This document shows positions 8,963 through 18,828 of a stretch of 64,000 bases of DNA, one piece after another. Below the pieces are notes generated by a model. That model made no database searches. It had not been told where the DNA came from and saw only the letters and a program-made list of their open reading frames with translations. Positions within the stretch are counted from its first letter, which is position 1. Each line of letters begins with the position of its first letter. This stretch comes from Pseudomonas baetica (lineage in GTDB: Bacteria > Pseudomonadota > Gammaproteobacteria > Pseudomonadales > Pseudomonadaceae), in the NCBI RefSeq assembly GCF_019733355.1, contig NZ_JAIHLQ010000027.1, positions 40,386 to 104,385 of the forward strand, in the 5' to 3' direction. A program made the position numbers and the translations under genes.

Positions 8963-9021
8963 TCCGATAGGCATTGTGGTGCCGCTGAGGATTGTGACAG
9001 CAGGCCCTTCTCAAAGGCCGA

Positions 9022-11304
9022 TCAGAGATTCTCGTATCGATTCATGTCCAGCACCCCCTCTTCAACCGGATTGGTTTCGTGGAGGTACTGGCTCAAGTCG
9101 TGAAAATAGAACCAGAACTGCGGATGACTGCGGCGAATACCCCAGCGTTCGACGATTTTTTCGAAGCGGTTGGCGTCTTTGGCGTTTTCCATTGCATCGA
9201 CAAACTCAGGCACTTGCTCGGCGGGAATATTGAAGATGAAGTTCGGATAACTGCTGAGCACGCCCGGGTAAAGAGTGATCGTGTCGAGGCCCGGCTGATA
9301 ACGCAGCGACTCACCGAGCAAGAACGCCACGTTGCTGTGCGCGCGATTGCGCAACAGGCTATAGACCTCGCGTTTGCCGCTGGACGTTTCAATACGCAAC
9401 ATCGTCGCTTCCGGCAACTGGTCGATCACCTTCAACCCGGCGGCGGGACGCGATGTCAGGCGACTGAGCGCCTGTTCGGCGCTTTGCAGCGCCGGATCGA
9501 TATTCGGGCGTGAGCAATAGGCGCCCTCGCAACGGTTGATCGGGTCAGGTCGGGCGTTGAGGTCGCCATAACGCGCCAGCAACTGCATGGCGAAATCGTG
9601 TTTCGGGTCTTTCTTGTTGAGTTTCAGCGCGGTCGGCTTGTCGTCGTCGATGGACTCGTAATCCAGCCACATCTTGAACTGGCCACTGCTCTGATACCAA
9701 TCGTCGAGGTAATCCTCACGGGAGTCAGCGGGCATCAGGCGCAGGAAGTTTTGCTCGGCGCCGTTACGGATCAGATCGAAATACAGGCGGGTTTGCGCCT
9801 GATGCGAAACGTTGCCGAACACATCGAAGTTGACCGCCAACTGGTAATAGGTGCGCTCAAGCAACGGATAGTCGAACAACCACATCGTCTGCGGCACCTC
9901 GCCGATCAGGCCTTTGGTGACCGAGGCGCTGTCGAAATGGCGAAAGATGCTCAGCAATGCGTTGTCGTTGCCCGCCCACAGCGTCGACCAGCTCGGCGCC
10001 GGTTGGTCGGCGTAACTGTCACGGCGCAGGGCTTCGTATTCGTTACGTTTGTTGCGGTAGTTGCGCCAAAGGCTCAGGACACTGCCAACATCGTCGTTTT
10101 GCCCAGGCATAGCCAGCAACGGTGTGGCCTGACCACGATAGTTGGGGTCGGTGATGTACAAGTCATGTTCCGGAGCCTGGAACAGCGCCCAGAAATTATC
10201 GCGAATCACGTCGGTCGCGATCTGCCCACGGCACACCGGGCCACGAATAAAGGTACGGACGAAATACTCGGCGTTATCGAGCATGAACTGATAGCGCGCC
10301 TGCGCCGGAATGGCCTCGAACGTGGCGAACGGATTGGCCCGGCTCTGCGGCCCGTAACCCGGCAAGGCGTTGACCTGCCAGTTGCCGCTGTAGAACAGGC
10401 TTTTGACCCGCGCCATTTTTGCCGCGCTCAGCGGGTAGGTGATGTGCGTTTTGTGAACGATCACGCCTTGCACCGGCCACAAGCGGTAATACACCTGAGT
10501 GCCCGGATCGTCATTCGGGCGACGAGTGGCAATCAGGTCTATCGGTTGCCCGGTCGGTGTACGCGACCGCACCCACTGAAAGTAATGCCCTGGCTCACCG
10601 TCCTTGAAATAGATGTGCGCCAGAAACCAGTGTTCGAACAACCAGCGCCCGACCAGGCTCTCGCGGGCACCGGGCGTATTGAGCAGGTTTTCCCACTGAA
10701 CGATCTGCAGCGCTTCCTTGCTGCTGGGCGCCAGACCCTGCTCGTCAATCGGCGCGCCGGACGCCAGCCAGCGTTGCAGCGTTTGGTATTGCTGATCAGT
10801 CAGACCGGTGACCGCCAGCGGCATGCCTTCTTTCGGATGGGCACCGGCGTAACCCTCGAACTCGGAAGGCATTGCGCACATGTTTTCGCGGTTCAGACCC
10901 AGGGCGATTTCTTCTGGCAGTTTGGCGTTCGGCGTCAACGGGGTTTTGTGCCCCAGCTCCAACATGCGCGTCATCAAAGCCGCCTGACTGCCCTGTGCAT
11001 CAAGTACCGAATAGAAACCCTTTTGCTGCCAGTTGCGCTTGCCGAAAGCGTCGTAGAACAACCGGGTAGTTGGCGCCGCCTGAGCGCGCTCGCCGTCGTA
11101 GACCGGCATTTTGCTCGCGCCACGCTCGGCGCCTTCGCCGCTGCCCAGGTTGAGCTGACAAGCGGAGTCGTAGCACGCATGGCAGGCCACGCACTTCTCG
11201 GTGAAAATCGGTTGGATATCACGGGTATAGGAAAGCACGGGATCTTGCGCCGCAGCGCCCCAGCTCAAGAACAGCAAAACGATGCTGATGACGCGGTACG
11301 ACAT
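9022..11304 (-). CDS. cti: Fatty acid cis/trans isomerase Cti
   Basis: Periplasmic haem protein that converts cis-unsaturated membrane fatty acids to trans forms, a rapid adaptation to solvents and heat in Pseudomonas. The ATG at 11304 gives 760 aa with a cleavable signal peptide (MSYRVISIVLLFLSWGAAAQ). A c-type haem-binding CVACH follows within the CVACHACYDSACQLNL segment just after the signal. The longer frame to 11367 would bury the signal peptide and is rejected. It is divergent from metH across about 150 bp. Confidence 0.95.
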   Translation of the reverse strand: MSYRVISIVLLFLSWGAAAQDPVLSYTRDIQPIFTEKCVACHACYDSACQLNLGSGEGAERGASKMPVYDGERAQAAPTTRLFYDAFGKRNWQQKGFYSVLDAQGSQAALMTRMLELGHKTPLTPNAKLPEEIALGLNRENMCAMPSEFEGYAGAHPKEGMPLAVTGLTDQQYQTLQRWLASGAPIDEQGLAPSSKEALQIVQWENLLNTPGARESLVGRWLFEHWFLAHIYFKDGEPGHYFQWVRSRTPTGQPIDLIATRRPNDDPGTQVYYRLWPVQGVIVHKTHITYPLSAAKMARVKSLFYSGNWQVNALPGYGPQSRANPFATFEAIPAQARYQFMLDNAEYFVRTFIRGPVCRGQIATDVIRDNFWALFQAPEHDLYITDPNYRGQATPLLAMPGQNDDVGSVLSLWRNYRNKRNEYEALRRDSYADQPAPSWSTLWAGNDNALLSIFRHFDSASVTKGLIGEVPQTMWLFDYPLLERTYYQLAVNFDVFGNVSHQAQTRLYFDLIRNGAEQNFLRLMPADSREDYLDDWYQSSGQFKMWLDYESIDDDKPTALKLNKKDPKHDFAMQLLARYGDLNARPDPINRCEGAYCSRPNIDPALQSAEQALSRLTSRPAAGLKVIDQLPEATMLRIETSSGKREVYSLLRNRAHSNVAFLLGESLRYQPGLDTITLYPGVLSSYPNFIFNIPAEQVPEFVDAMENAKDANRFEKIVERWGIRRSHPQFWFYFHDLSQYLHETNPVEEGVLDMNRYENL

Positions 11305-11460
11305 GTCCCTGATCCCGATCCTGAAGAAAAACGCCGCGATTCTACAGTATGACGGTCGTACCAACATGAGCGATATTCATGCAAAACCGCCACATGCTCT
11401 AAAAGCGCACAGGTTTGTTATGATCCCGCTCCTTCGTAATGGTCTTTCCGAGTAGTCCAA

Positions 11461-14400
11461 ATGTCCGATCGCAGCGTCCGCCTTCAAGCTCTCAAGCACG
11501 CCCTCAAAGAGCGCATCCTGATACTCGACGGCGGTATGGGCACGATGATCCAGAGCTACAAGCTCGAAGAGCAGGATTATCGCGGCAAACGCTTTGCGGA
11601 TTGGCCGAGTGACGTCAAGGGCAACAACGACCTCTTGGTGATTACCCGTCCGGACGTGATCGGCGGCATCGAAAAGGCTTATCTGGATGCCGGCGCCGAC
11701 ATTCTCGAAACCAACACCTTCAACGCCACGCGCATTTCCATGGCCGATTACGGCATGGAAGAACTGGCTTACGAACTAAACGTAGAAGGCGCGCGCCTGG
11801 CGCGCAAGATCGCCGACGCCAAAACCCTGGAGAACCCGGACAAGCCGCGCTTCGTCGCTGGCGTGCTCGGCCCGACCAGCCGCACCTGTTCGCTGTCGCC
11901 CGACGTCAACAACCCTGGCTACCGCAACGTCACCTTTGATGAACTGGTGGAGAACTACACCGAAGCCACCAAAGGCCTGATCGAAGGCGGCGCCGACCTG
12001 ATTCTGATCGAAACCATCTTCGATACCCTCAACGCCAAAGCGGCGATCTTCGCCGTGCAAGGCGTGTTCGAAGAGCTGCACCTCGAATTGCCGATCATGA
12101 TTTCCGGGACCATCACCGACGCCTCCGGCCGCACCCTGTCGGGCCAGACCACCGAAGCGTTCTGGAACTCGGTGGCGCACGCCAAGCCCATCTCGGTCGG
12201 TCTCAACTGCGCGCTCGGCGCCAGTGAACTACGTCCATACCTGGAAGAACTGTCGAACAAGGCCAGCACGCACGTTTCCGCGCACCCGAACGCCGGTCTG
12301 CCAAACGAGTTCGGTGAGTACGACGAACTGCCGTCGCAAACCGCCAAGGTCATCGAAGAGTTCGCCCAAAGCGGCTTCCTCAATATTGTCGGCGGCTGCT
12401 GCGGCACCACGCCGGGGCACATCGAGGCCATCGCCAACGCCGTGGCCGGTTACGCACCGCGGCAGATCCCGGATATTCCCAAGGCCTGCCGCCTCTCGGG
12501 TCTGGAACCGTTCACCATCGATCGCAGCTCGCTGTTCGTCAACGTTGGCGAGCGGACCAACATCACAGGTTCGGCCAAGTTCGCCCGTCTGATCCGCGAA
12601 GACAACTACACCGAAGCCCTGGAAGTCGCCCTGCAGCAGGTCGAGGCCGGCGCGCAGGTGATCGACATCAACATGGACGAAGGGATGCTCGATTCGAAGA
12701 AGGCCATGGTGACCTTCCTCAATCTGATTGCCGGCGAACCGGACATCTCCCGCGTACCGATCATGATCGACTCCTCGAAATGGGAAGTGATCGAAGCTGG
12801 CCTGAAATGCATTCAGGGCAAGGGCATTGTCAACTCGATCAGCATGAAAGAAGGCGTCGAGCAGTTCATTCATCACGCCAAACTGTGCAAGCGCTACGGC
12901 GCCGCCGTGGTGGTGATGGCGTTCGACGAAGCCGGCCAGGCCGACACCGAAGCGCGCAAGAAAGAAATCTGCAAGCGCTCTTATGACATTCTGGTCAACG
13001 AAGTCGGCTTCCCGCCGGAAGACATCATCTTCGACCCGAACATCTTCGCCGTGGCCACCGGCATCGAAGAACACAACAACTACGCTGTGGACTTCATTAA
13101 TGCCTGCGCCTACATCCGCGACGAACTGCCATATGCGCTGACCTCCGGCGGCGTGTCCAACGTGTCGTTCTCGTTCCGTGGCAACAACCCGGTGCGTGAG
13201 GCGATTCACTCGGTGTTCCTGCTGTACGCGATCCGCGCCGGCCTGACCATGGGCATCGTCAACGCCGGTCAGCTGGAAATCTACGACCAGATCCCGCAGG
13301 AACTGCGCGATGCGGTAGAAGACGTGGTGCTCAACCGCACACCGGAAGGCACCGACGCCCTCCTCGCCATCGCCGACAAATACAAGGGCGACGGCAGCGT
13401 CAAGGAAGCCGAGACCGAAGAGTGGCGCAGCTGGGACGTCAACAAGCGTCTGGAGCACGCACTGGTCAAGGGCATCACCACACACATCGTTGAAGACACC
13501 GAACAATCGCGCCAGTCATTCGCCCGCCCGATCGAAGTGATCGAAGGCCCGCTGATGTCGGGCATGAACATCGTCGGAGACCTGTTCGGCGCCGGCAAAA
13601 TGTTCCTGCCGCAGGTGGTCAAATCCGCCCGTGTAATGAAACAGGCCGTAGCGCACCTGATCCCGTTCATCGAACTGGAAAAAGGTGACAAACCTGAGGC
13701 CAAGGGCAAGATCCTCATGGCCACGGTGAAAGGCGACGTACACGACATCGGCAAGAACATCGTGGGCGTGGTGCTTGGCTGCAACGGCTACGACATCGTC
13801 GACCTCGGCGTCATGGTCCCGGCGGAAAAGATCCTGCAAGTAGCCAAAGAGCAGAAGTGCGACATCATCGGGCTGTCCGGTCTGATCACGCCTTCGCTGG
13901 ATGAAATGGTTCACGTTGCCCGCGAAATGCAGCGTCAAGACTTCCACTTGCCGTTGATGATCGGTGGCGCGACCACGTCCAAGGCCCACACGGCGGTCAA
14001 GATCGAGCCCAAGTACAGCAACGACGCCGTGGTTTACGTGACCGACGCCTCCCGCGCGGTCGGCGTGGCAACGCAGTTGCTGTCCAAGGAATTGAAGGCC
14101 GGTTTCGTTGAAAGAACCCGTGCCGAATACGTCGAAGTGCGCGAGCGTACCGCCAACCGCAGTGCCCGCACCGAACGTCTGAGCTACGCCGCCGCCATCG
14201 CGAAAAAACCGCAGTTCGACTGGGCCAATTACCAGCCGGTCAAACCGACCTTCACCGGCAGCAAAGTGCTGGAGAACATCGACCTCAAGGTACTGGCCGA
14301 GTACATCGACTGGACGCCGTTCTTCATCTCCTGGGATCTGGCCGGCAAGTTCCCGCGCATCCTCGAAGACGAAGTGGTCGGTGAAGCCGCCACAGCCTTG

Positions 14401-15171
14401 TACAAAGACGCTCAGGAAATGCTCGCCAAACTGATCGACGAGAAACTGATCAGTGCCCGTGCGGTGTTCGGCTTCTGGCCAGCCAATCAGGTGCATGACG
14501 ACGACATCGAGCTGTACGGCGATGACGGCAAGCCACTGGCCAAGCTGCATCATCTGCGTCAGCAGATCATCAAAACAGACGGCAAACCCAACTTCTCGCT
14601 GGCCGACTTCGTGGCGCCCAAGGACAGCGAAGTGACTGACTACGTCGGCGGTTTCATCACCACCGCCGGTATCGGCGCCGAAGAAGTGGCCAAGGCTTAT
14701 CAGGATGCCGGCGACGACTACAACTCGATCATGGTCAAGGCACTCGCCGACCGTTTGGCCGAGGCGTGCGCCGAATGGCTGCACCAGCAGGTGCGTAAAA
14801 AACACTGGGGCTATGTCCGGGATGAAGTGCTCGACAACGAAGCGCTGATCAAAGAGCAATACTCTGGCATTCGTCCTGCGCCGGGTTATCCCGCGTGCCC
14901 GGATCACACCGAGAAAGCTGCATTGTTCGCCCTGCTCGATCCTGAAGCCGCCGAAATGCGCGCCGGGCGCAGCGGTGTATTCCTCACTGAGCACTACGCG
15001 ATGTTCCCGGCGGCAGCGGTCAGCGGCTGGTATTTCGCCCACCCGCAGGCGCAGTACTTCGCCGTTGGCAAGGTCGATAAGGACCAGGTGCAGAGCTACA
15101 CCTCGCGTAAAGGTCAGGAACTGAGCGTGACGGAGCGCTGGCTGGCGCCGAATCTGGGTTACGACAACTAA
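11461..15171 (+). CDS. metH: Cobalamin-dependent methionine synthase MetH
   Basis: 1,236-residue enzyme that transfers a methyl group from methyltetrahydrofolate to homocysteine through methylcobalamin. Domains in order: homocysteine-binding with zinc ligands C313 and C314 (GGCCGTTPGH); pterin-binding around residues 350-640 (VNVGERTNITGSAKF); cobalamin-binding with cap, including DVHDIG with cobalt-ligand H761; and the C-terminal SAM reactivation domain (RPAPGYPACPDH). Length and motif spacing match the E. coli enzyme. It is a B12 consumer located close to the cobalamin genes. No B12 riboswitch was seen in the 155-bp upstream region. Confidence 0.98.
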   Translation: MSDRSVRLQALKHALKERILILDGGMGTMIQSYKLEEQDYRGKRFADWPSDVKGNNDLLVITRPDVIGGIEKAYLDAGADILETNTFNATRISMADYGMEELAYELNVEGARLARKIADAKTLENPDKPRFVAGVLGPTSRTCSLSPDVNNPGYRNVTFDELVENYTEATKGLIEGGADLILIETIFDTLNAKAAIFAVQGVFEELHLELPIMISGTITDASGRTLSGQTTEAFWNSVAHAKPISVGLNCALGASELRPYLEELSNKASTHVSAHPNAGLPNEFGEYDELPSQTAKVIEEFAQSGFLNIVGGCCGTTPGHIEAIANAVAGYAPRQIPDIPKACRLSGLEPFTIDRSSLFVNVGERTNITGSAKFARLIREDNYTEALEVALQQVEAGAQVIDINMDEGMLDSKKAMVTFLNLIAGEPDISRVPIMIDSSKWEVIEAGLKCIQGKGIVNSISMKEGVEQFIHHAKLCKRYGAAVVVMAFDEAGQADTEARKKEICKRSYDILVNEVGFPPEDIIFDPNIFAVATGIEEHNNYAVDFINACAYIRDELPYALTSGGVSNVSFSFRGNNPVREAIHSVFLLYAIRAGLTMGIVNAGQLEIYDQIPQELRDAVEDVVLNRTPEGTDALLAIADKYKGDGSVKEAETEEWRSWDVNKRLEHALVKGITTHIVEDTEQSRQSFARPIEVIEGPLMSGMNIVGDLFGAGKMFLPQVVKSARVMKQAVAHLIPFIELEKGDKPEAKGKILMATVKGDVHDIGKNIVGVVLGCNGYDIVDLGVMVPAEKILQVAKEQKCDIIGLSGLITPSLDEMVHVAREMQRQDFHLPLMIGGATTSKAHTAVKIEPKYSNDAVVYVTDASRAVGVATQLLSKELKAGFVERTRAEYVEVRERTANRSARTERLSYAAAIAKKPQFDWANYQPVKPTFTGSKVLENIDLKVLAEYIDWTPFFISWDLAGKFPRILEDEVVGEAATALYKDAQEMLAKLIDEKLISARAVFGFWPANQVHDDDIELYGDDGKPLAKLHHLRQQIIKTDGKPNFSLADFVAPKDSEVTDYVGGFITTAGIGAEEVAKAYQDAGDDYNSIMVKALADRLAEACAEWLHQQVRKKHWGYVRDEVLDNEALIKEQYSGIRPAPGYPACPDHTEKAALFALLDPEAAEMRAGRSGVFLTEHYAMFPAAAVSGWYFAHPQAQYFAVGKVDKDQVQSYTSRKGQELSVTERWLAPNLGYDN

Positions 15172-15190
15172 TCCAGCCTGACGCAAAACT

Positions 15191-15282
15191 CTGTGGGAGC
15201 GAGCCTGCTCGCGAAAGCGGTCGATCATTCGACATTGATGTTGACTGACACGACGCCTTCGCGAGCAGGCTCGCTCCCACAG
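15191..15282. repeat. REP pair downstream of metH
   Basis: Inverted ctgtgggagcgagcctgctc and gagcaggctcgctcccacag units surround a spacer, the same family as the element inside cobN. It lies between metH and the next gene. Confidence 0.92.
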
Positions 15283-15349
15283 TGGTTTTTGCGGTGCCCT
15301 TGAAACGGTTGGCTATGCTTATCTGACACACATGGCAGACGAGGGATTT

Positions 15350-15568
15350 ATGGACGATCCAGTCGACAACAAACCGCCGAGTTTCTGGCAGATGCTGCAC
15401 AGCGTGATGGCAGCGGCGTTCGGCGTGCAGAGCGGCAAGAACCGGGCAAGGGACTTCACCCACGGCAAACCCAGTCATTTCGTGATACTGGGGATTGTGT
15501 TCACCGCGGTGTTTGCGCTGACGCTGTTTGCCATCGTCAAACTGGTCGTGCATTTCGCCGGTGTCTGA
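15350..15568 (+). CDS. DUF2970 small membrane protein
   Basis: 72-residue protein with one C-terminal helix (FVILGIVFTAVFALTLFAIV) and the conserved N-terminal segment FWQMLHSVMAAAFGVQSGKNR of DUF2970. A GAGG site 6 nt upstream favours the ATG at 15350 over an earlier ATG at 15332. Function unknown; probably an inner-membrane protein with its N-terminus in the cytoplasm. Confidence 0.85.
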   Translation: MDDPVDNKPPSFWQMLHSVMAAAFGVQSGKNRARDFTHGKPSHFVILGIVFTAVFALTLFAIVKLVVHFAGV

Positions 15569-15574
15569 CGTGCT

Positions 15575-16648
15575 TCAGTGCATCAAGGCCTGAAAAGTGA
15601 ACGGGTAACGGTACGAGGCTGGCCGCCCCTTGGCCGAGAGCTTGCGAAAACTCACGCCGTAGTCCGGCGAGCGTCCCATGGCCAGCATTCGCCGGGCATG
15701 AGTTTTATCGATCAGTTGCAGCAATGACACCTGACGATCGCGGCCGCCATGCTGATCCAGATTCACACCCTGCTCATGGTCATGCAGCTCCACCAGCGCC
15801 CAGCCACCCAAAGTGAAGTGTCCGCCCAACAGCACGCTCAAGCGCCCATCGACCAGGCCCTGCAGCGCCGCCGGTGAAGTATTGACCGCACTGAACAAGG
15901 CGTCTTGACCGGGGATTTTGCCGGTCTCGGAAAACGCGCGCATTGCGCCGAAGGCCATTTCATCGTTGGCCGACCACACCAGTGACACCTTCGGATAGCG
16001 GGCGAACAACTGTTTGGCCTGTTCATAGGCGCGCTGCTGCGTCCAGCCGCTGTAGACACGTTGGCGCAAGCGTACTTGCGGATGTTCGGCCAATGCGCGC
16101 TGCATGCCGTGCTCACGCAACTGCGCTGACGGCGTGATCTTCAAACCGGAGAACGCCAGCAGCTCGATCTGCTCGCCCGTGCTCACGGGCCTATGCAATC
16201 GAATCAACGCCTTCATCATCAGGTAGCCGCCCTCCTCATCGTTCGGCACCAGGCTGCCGACCCGATCCGTACGTTCGCCGACCAGAGCTTGCTGGTCGGG
16301 GGTCAGTGCAGCGTTAACGATGAACAACTTCACACCACTGTCTTGAGCCAGACGCAGGATCTGCGGCGCCACGTATTGCTCGTTGACGAACATCAGGTAA
16401 TCAGGACGATTCGGCCCCTGTAGCGCAAGACGCGCCTGAGCCAGCGTCAGTTCGGGTCGACGCAGGGAATAGAGAATTTGCAGATCAATGCCAAGATCCC
16501 GGGCGGCTGCCTGCATGAATTGCGAATAACTGACCCAGAACGTCTCCTCGGTCGAGCCAGGATTGAGAAAAAGCACGGACTCCGCCCGCGCGCTGGACGC
16601 GAAAACCGCGCCAAACAATAGAAAGCTGATGTGAAAAAACCTGAACAT
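15575..16648 (-). CDS. Periplasmic substrate-binding protein (sugar-type)
   Basis: 357-residue secreted protein with a signal peptide (MFRFFHISFLLFGAVFASSARA) followed by a periplasmic binding protein fold of the LacI/ribose-binding type: SVLFLNPGSTEETFW, a central YLMFVNEQYVAP, and SLVWSANDEMAFGAMRA, where bound ligands are typically contacted. No permease or ATPase gene is adjacent, so it may serve a distant transporter or a sensor. The ligand cannot be told from the sequence. It ends 7 nt from the end of the DUF2970 gene, convergently. Confidence 0.85.
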   Translation of the reverse strand: MFRFFHISFLLFGAVFASSARAESVLFLNPGSTEETFWVSYSQFMQAAARDLGIDLQILYSLRRPELTLAQARLALQGPNRPDYLMFVNEQYVAPQILRLAQDSGVKLFIVNAALTPDQQALVGERTDRVGSLVPNDEEGGYLMMKALIRLHRPVSTGEQIELLAFSGLKITPSAQLREHGMQRALAEHPQVRLRQRVYSGWTQQRAYEQAKQLFARYPKVSLVWSANDEMAFGAMRAFSETGKIPGQDALFSAVNTSPAALQGLVDGRLSVLLGGHFTLGGWALVELHDHEQGVNLDQHGGRDRQVSLLQLIDKTHARRMLAMGRSPDYGVSFRKLSAKGRPASYRYPFTFQALMH

Positions 16649-16763
16649 GAAACAGCCGGGCCCAAGGAAAAACAGCCGCGATTATAGCCTTCGAAAACCG
16701 GCTTCTGGCGCCTGATTCCGTTTTTTGTCCGACAATCGTCGGGCACGGGCCCAGAGGGGTCGC

Positions 16764-16877
16764 TTACTGATGACTGACCCAGAATACCGCCGTCCCTACG
16801 ACCAGAATGATCAGGAACAGAATCGCCCAGGCATCGACACTGCTGTCGCTTTTCCTTGCTTTGGTTGGGTTGCTCAT
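16764..16877 (-). CDS. 37-residue single-pass membrane protein
   Basis: A very short gene: MSNPTKARKSD, then a hydrophobic helix AWAILFLIILVVGTAVFW, ending VSHQ and TAA. A GAGG site lies 8 nt before the ATG. The charged start and single helix suggest a real membrane microprotein; I recall similar short proteins in Pseudomonas but cannot verify this here. It stands alone between the binding-protein gene and cysI. Confidence 0.7.
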   Translation of the reverse strand: MSNPTKARKSDSSVDAWAILFLIILVVGTAVFWVSHQ

Positions 16878-17169
16878 TGCATCGCCTCTTGTCGGTTTTA
16901 TCGGTGATTGCACAAAGACTCGACCACAGTTAAGACGATGATTGTCCGCACGACAAATGTGGGTTAGTTGACAGCAATTCTCGTTAGGCGATTTGGTTCT
17001 TTACATATACTCAAACATCACTTTTGCGCATAACTGCAAACGGGTATATTGCCCCGGCTCCGTTAGAGAGTGCGCGGCCGTGCGCGCAGAATTGCAGAGG
17101 CAACCTCGGACTCCAGCAAGCGAAAACGCAGCGTTTTCCGAGTAGCCCAAGCCTGAGAACAGGACTTAT

Positions 17170-18828
17170 ATGTACGTATACGACGAGTACGATCAGCGGA
17201 TCATCGAGGACCGCGTCAAGCAGTTCCGTGATCAGACCCGACGCTATCTGGCAGGTGAGCTGAGCGAGGAAGAATTCCGTCCCCTGCGCCTGCAAAATGG
17301 CCTCTACATCCAGCGTTTCGCGCCGATGTTGCGAGTGGCAGTGCCTTACGGCCAACTGACTTCGCGTCAGACCCGCATGATGGCCAAGATTGCCCGCGAC
17401 TACGACAAGGGCTACGCCCACATCAGCACGCGACAGAACGTGCAGTTCAACTGGCCGGCGGTGGAAGACATCCCGGACATCCTGGCGGAACTGGCCACGG
17501 TGCAGATGCACGCGATCCAGACCAGCGGCAACTGCCTGCGCAACGTCACCACCGACCAGTTCGCCGGTGTCGCTGCCGACGAAGTGATCGACCCGCGCCC
17601 ATGGTGCGAGATCGTGCGTCAGTGGACCACGTTCCACCCTGAATTCGCTTACCTGCCGCGCAAATTCAAGATCGCGGTCAACGGTTCGACCGCTGACCGC
17701 GCAGCCATTGAAGTTCACGATATTGGCCTGGAGCCAGTGCACAACGAAGCTGGCGAACTGGGCTTCCGCGTGCTGGTCGGTGGCGGCCTCGGTCGTACTC
17801 CGGTCGTCGGCGCGTTCATCAATGAGTTTCTGCCATGGCAGGACCTGTTGAGCTACCTCGACGCCATCCTGCGGGTCTACAACCGTTACGGCCGTCGCGA
17901 CAACAAATACAAGGCACGGATCAAGATCCTCGTCAAAGCGCTGACCCCTGAAGCATTCGCGCAGAAAGTCGATGCCGAAATGGAGCACCTGCGCGGTGGC
18001 CAGACCACATTGACCGAGGCCGAACTTCATCGCGTCGCCAAGCACTTCGTTGACCCGGACTACAAGGCGCTGGACAACCAGGCTGCCGAACTGGCCGCGC
18101 TGGACAAAGAACACCCCGGGTTCGCTCGCTGGCGCACCCGCAACACCCTGGCGCACAAGAAGCCGGGTTATGTGGCCGTCACCCTGTCGCTGAAACCGAC
18201 CGGCGTTGCGCCGGGCGACATCACCGACAAACAGCTCGACGCCGTTGCCGATCTGGCCGAGCGCTACAGCTTCGGTCAACTGCGCACCTCCCACGAGCAG
18301 AACATCATTCTTGCCGATGTCGAGCAGAGCCAGTTGTTCACTCTGTGGGGCGAGCTGCGTGAGGGTGGTTTCGCCACGCCGAACATCGGCCTGCTGACCG
18401 ACATCATTTGCTGCCCTGGCGGTGATTTCTGCTCGCTGGCCAACGCCAAGTCGATCCCGATTGCCGAATCGATCCAGCGCCGTTTCGACGACCTCGATTA
18501 CCTGTTCGACATCGGTGAACTGGACCTGAACATCTCCGGCTGCATGAACGCCTGCGGTCACCACCACGTCGGCCACATCGGCATCCTCGGGGTGGACAAG
18601 AAAGGTGAGGAGTTCTATCAGGTTTCCCTCGGCGGCAGCGCCAGCCGGGATGCGAGCCTGGGCAAGATCCTCGGTCCGTCCTTCGCTCAGGAAGCCATGC
18701 CTGACGTCATCTCGAAGCTGATCGACGTGTACGTTGAACAACGTACCGAAGACGAGCGCTTCATCGACACCTATCAGCGTATTGGCATCGACCTCTTCAA
18801 GGAACGCGTCTATGCAGCGAATCATTAA
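17170..18828 (+). CDS. cysI: Sulfite reductase haemoprotein (CysI-type)
   Basis: 552-residue nitrite/sulfite reductase family enzyme reducing sulfite to sulfide in cysteine synthesis. It binds sirohaem and a [4Fe-4S] cluster through C415-x5-C421 (CCPGGDFC) and C458-x3-C462 (CMNACGHH). The two half-domains contain RQNVQFNWP and RTSHEQNIIL, typical of the pseudo-symmetric fold. An AGGA site precedes the ATG. The next gene, encoding the DUF934 protein, overlaps its end by 17 nt. Residues alone do not separate a ferredoxin-type from an NADPH-type partner. Confidence 0.95.
   Translation: MYVYDEYDQRIIEDRVKQFRDQTRRYLAGELSEEEFRPLRLQNGLYIQRFAPMLRVAVPYGQLTSRQTRMMAKIARDYDKGYAHISTRQNVQFNWPAVEDIPDILAELATVQMHAIQTSGNCLRNVTTDQFAGVAADEVIDPRPWCEIVRQWTTFHPEFAYLPRKFKIAVNGSTADRAAIEVHDIGLEPVHNEAGELGFRVLVGGGLGRTPVVGAFINEFLPWQDLLSYLDAILRVYNRYGRRDNKYKARIKILVKALTPEAFAQKVDAEMEHLRGGQTTLTEAELHRVAKHFVDPDYKALDNQAAELAALDKEHPGFARWRTRNTLAHKKPGYVAVTLSLKPTGVAPGDITDKQLDAVADLAERYSFGQLRTSHEQNIILADVEQSQLFTLWGELREGGFATPNIGLLTDIICCPGGDFCSLANAKSIPIAESIQRRFDDLDYLFDIGELDLNISGCMNACGHHHVGHIGILGVDKKGEEFYQVSLGGSASRDASLGKILGPSFAQEAMPDVISKLIDVYVEQRTEDERFIDTYQRIGIDLFKERVYAANH

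Noticed and set aside
9598..11352. 584-codon open frame on the plus strand
   Set aside because: It lies antisense to cti, whose haem motif and signal peptide are unmistakable; the GC-rich third positions create the antisense frame.
11305..11460. A B12 riboswitch in front of metH
   Set aside because: No B12-box or conserved core is visible in the 155-bp interval.
13516..15228. 570-codon minus-strand frame
   Set aside because: Antisense shadow of metH with no family motifs.
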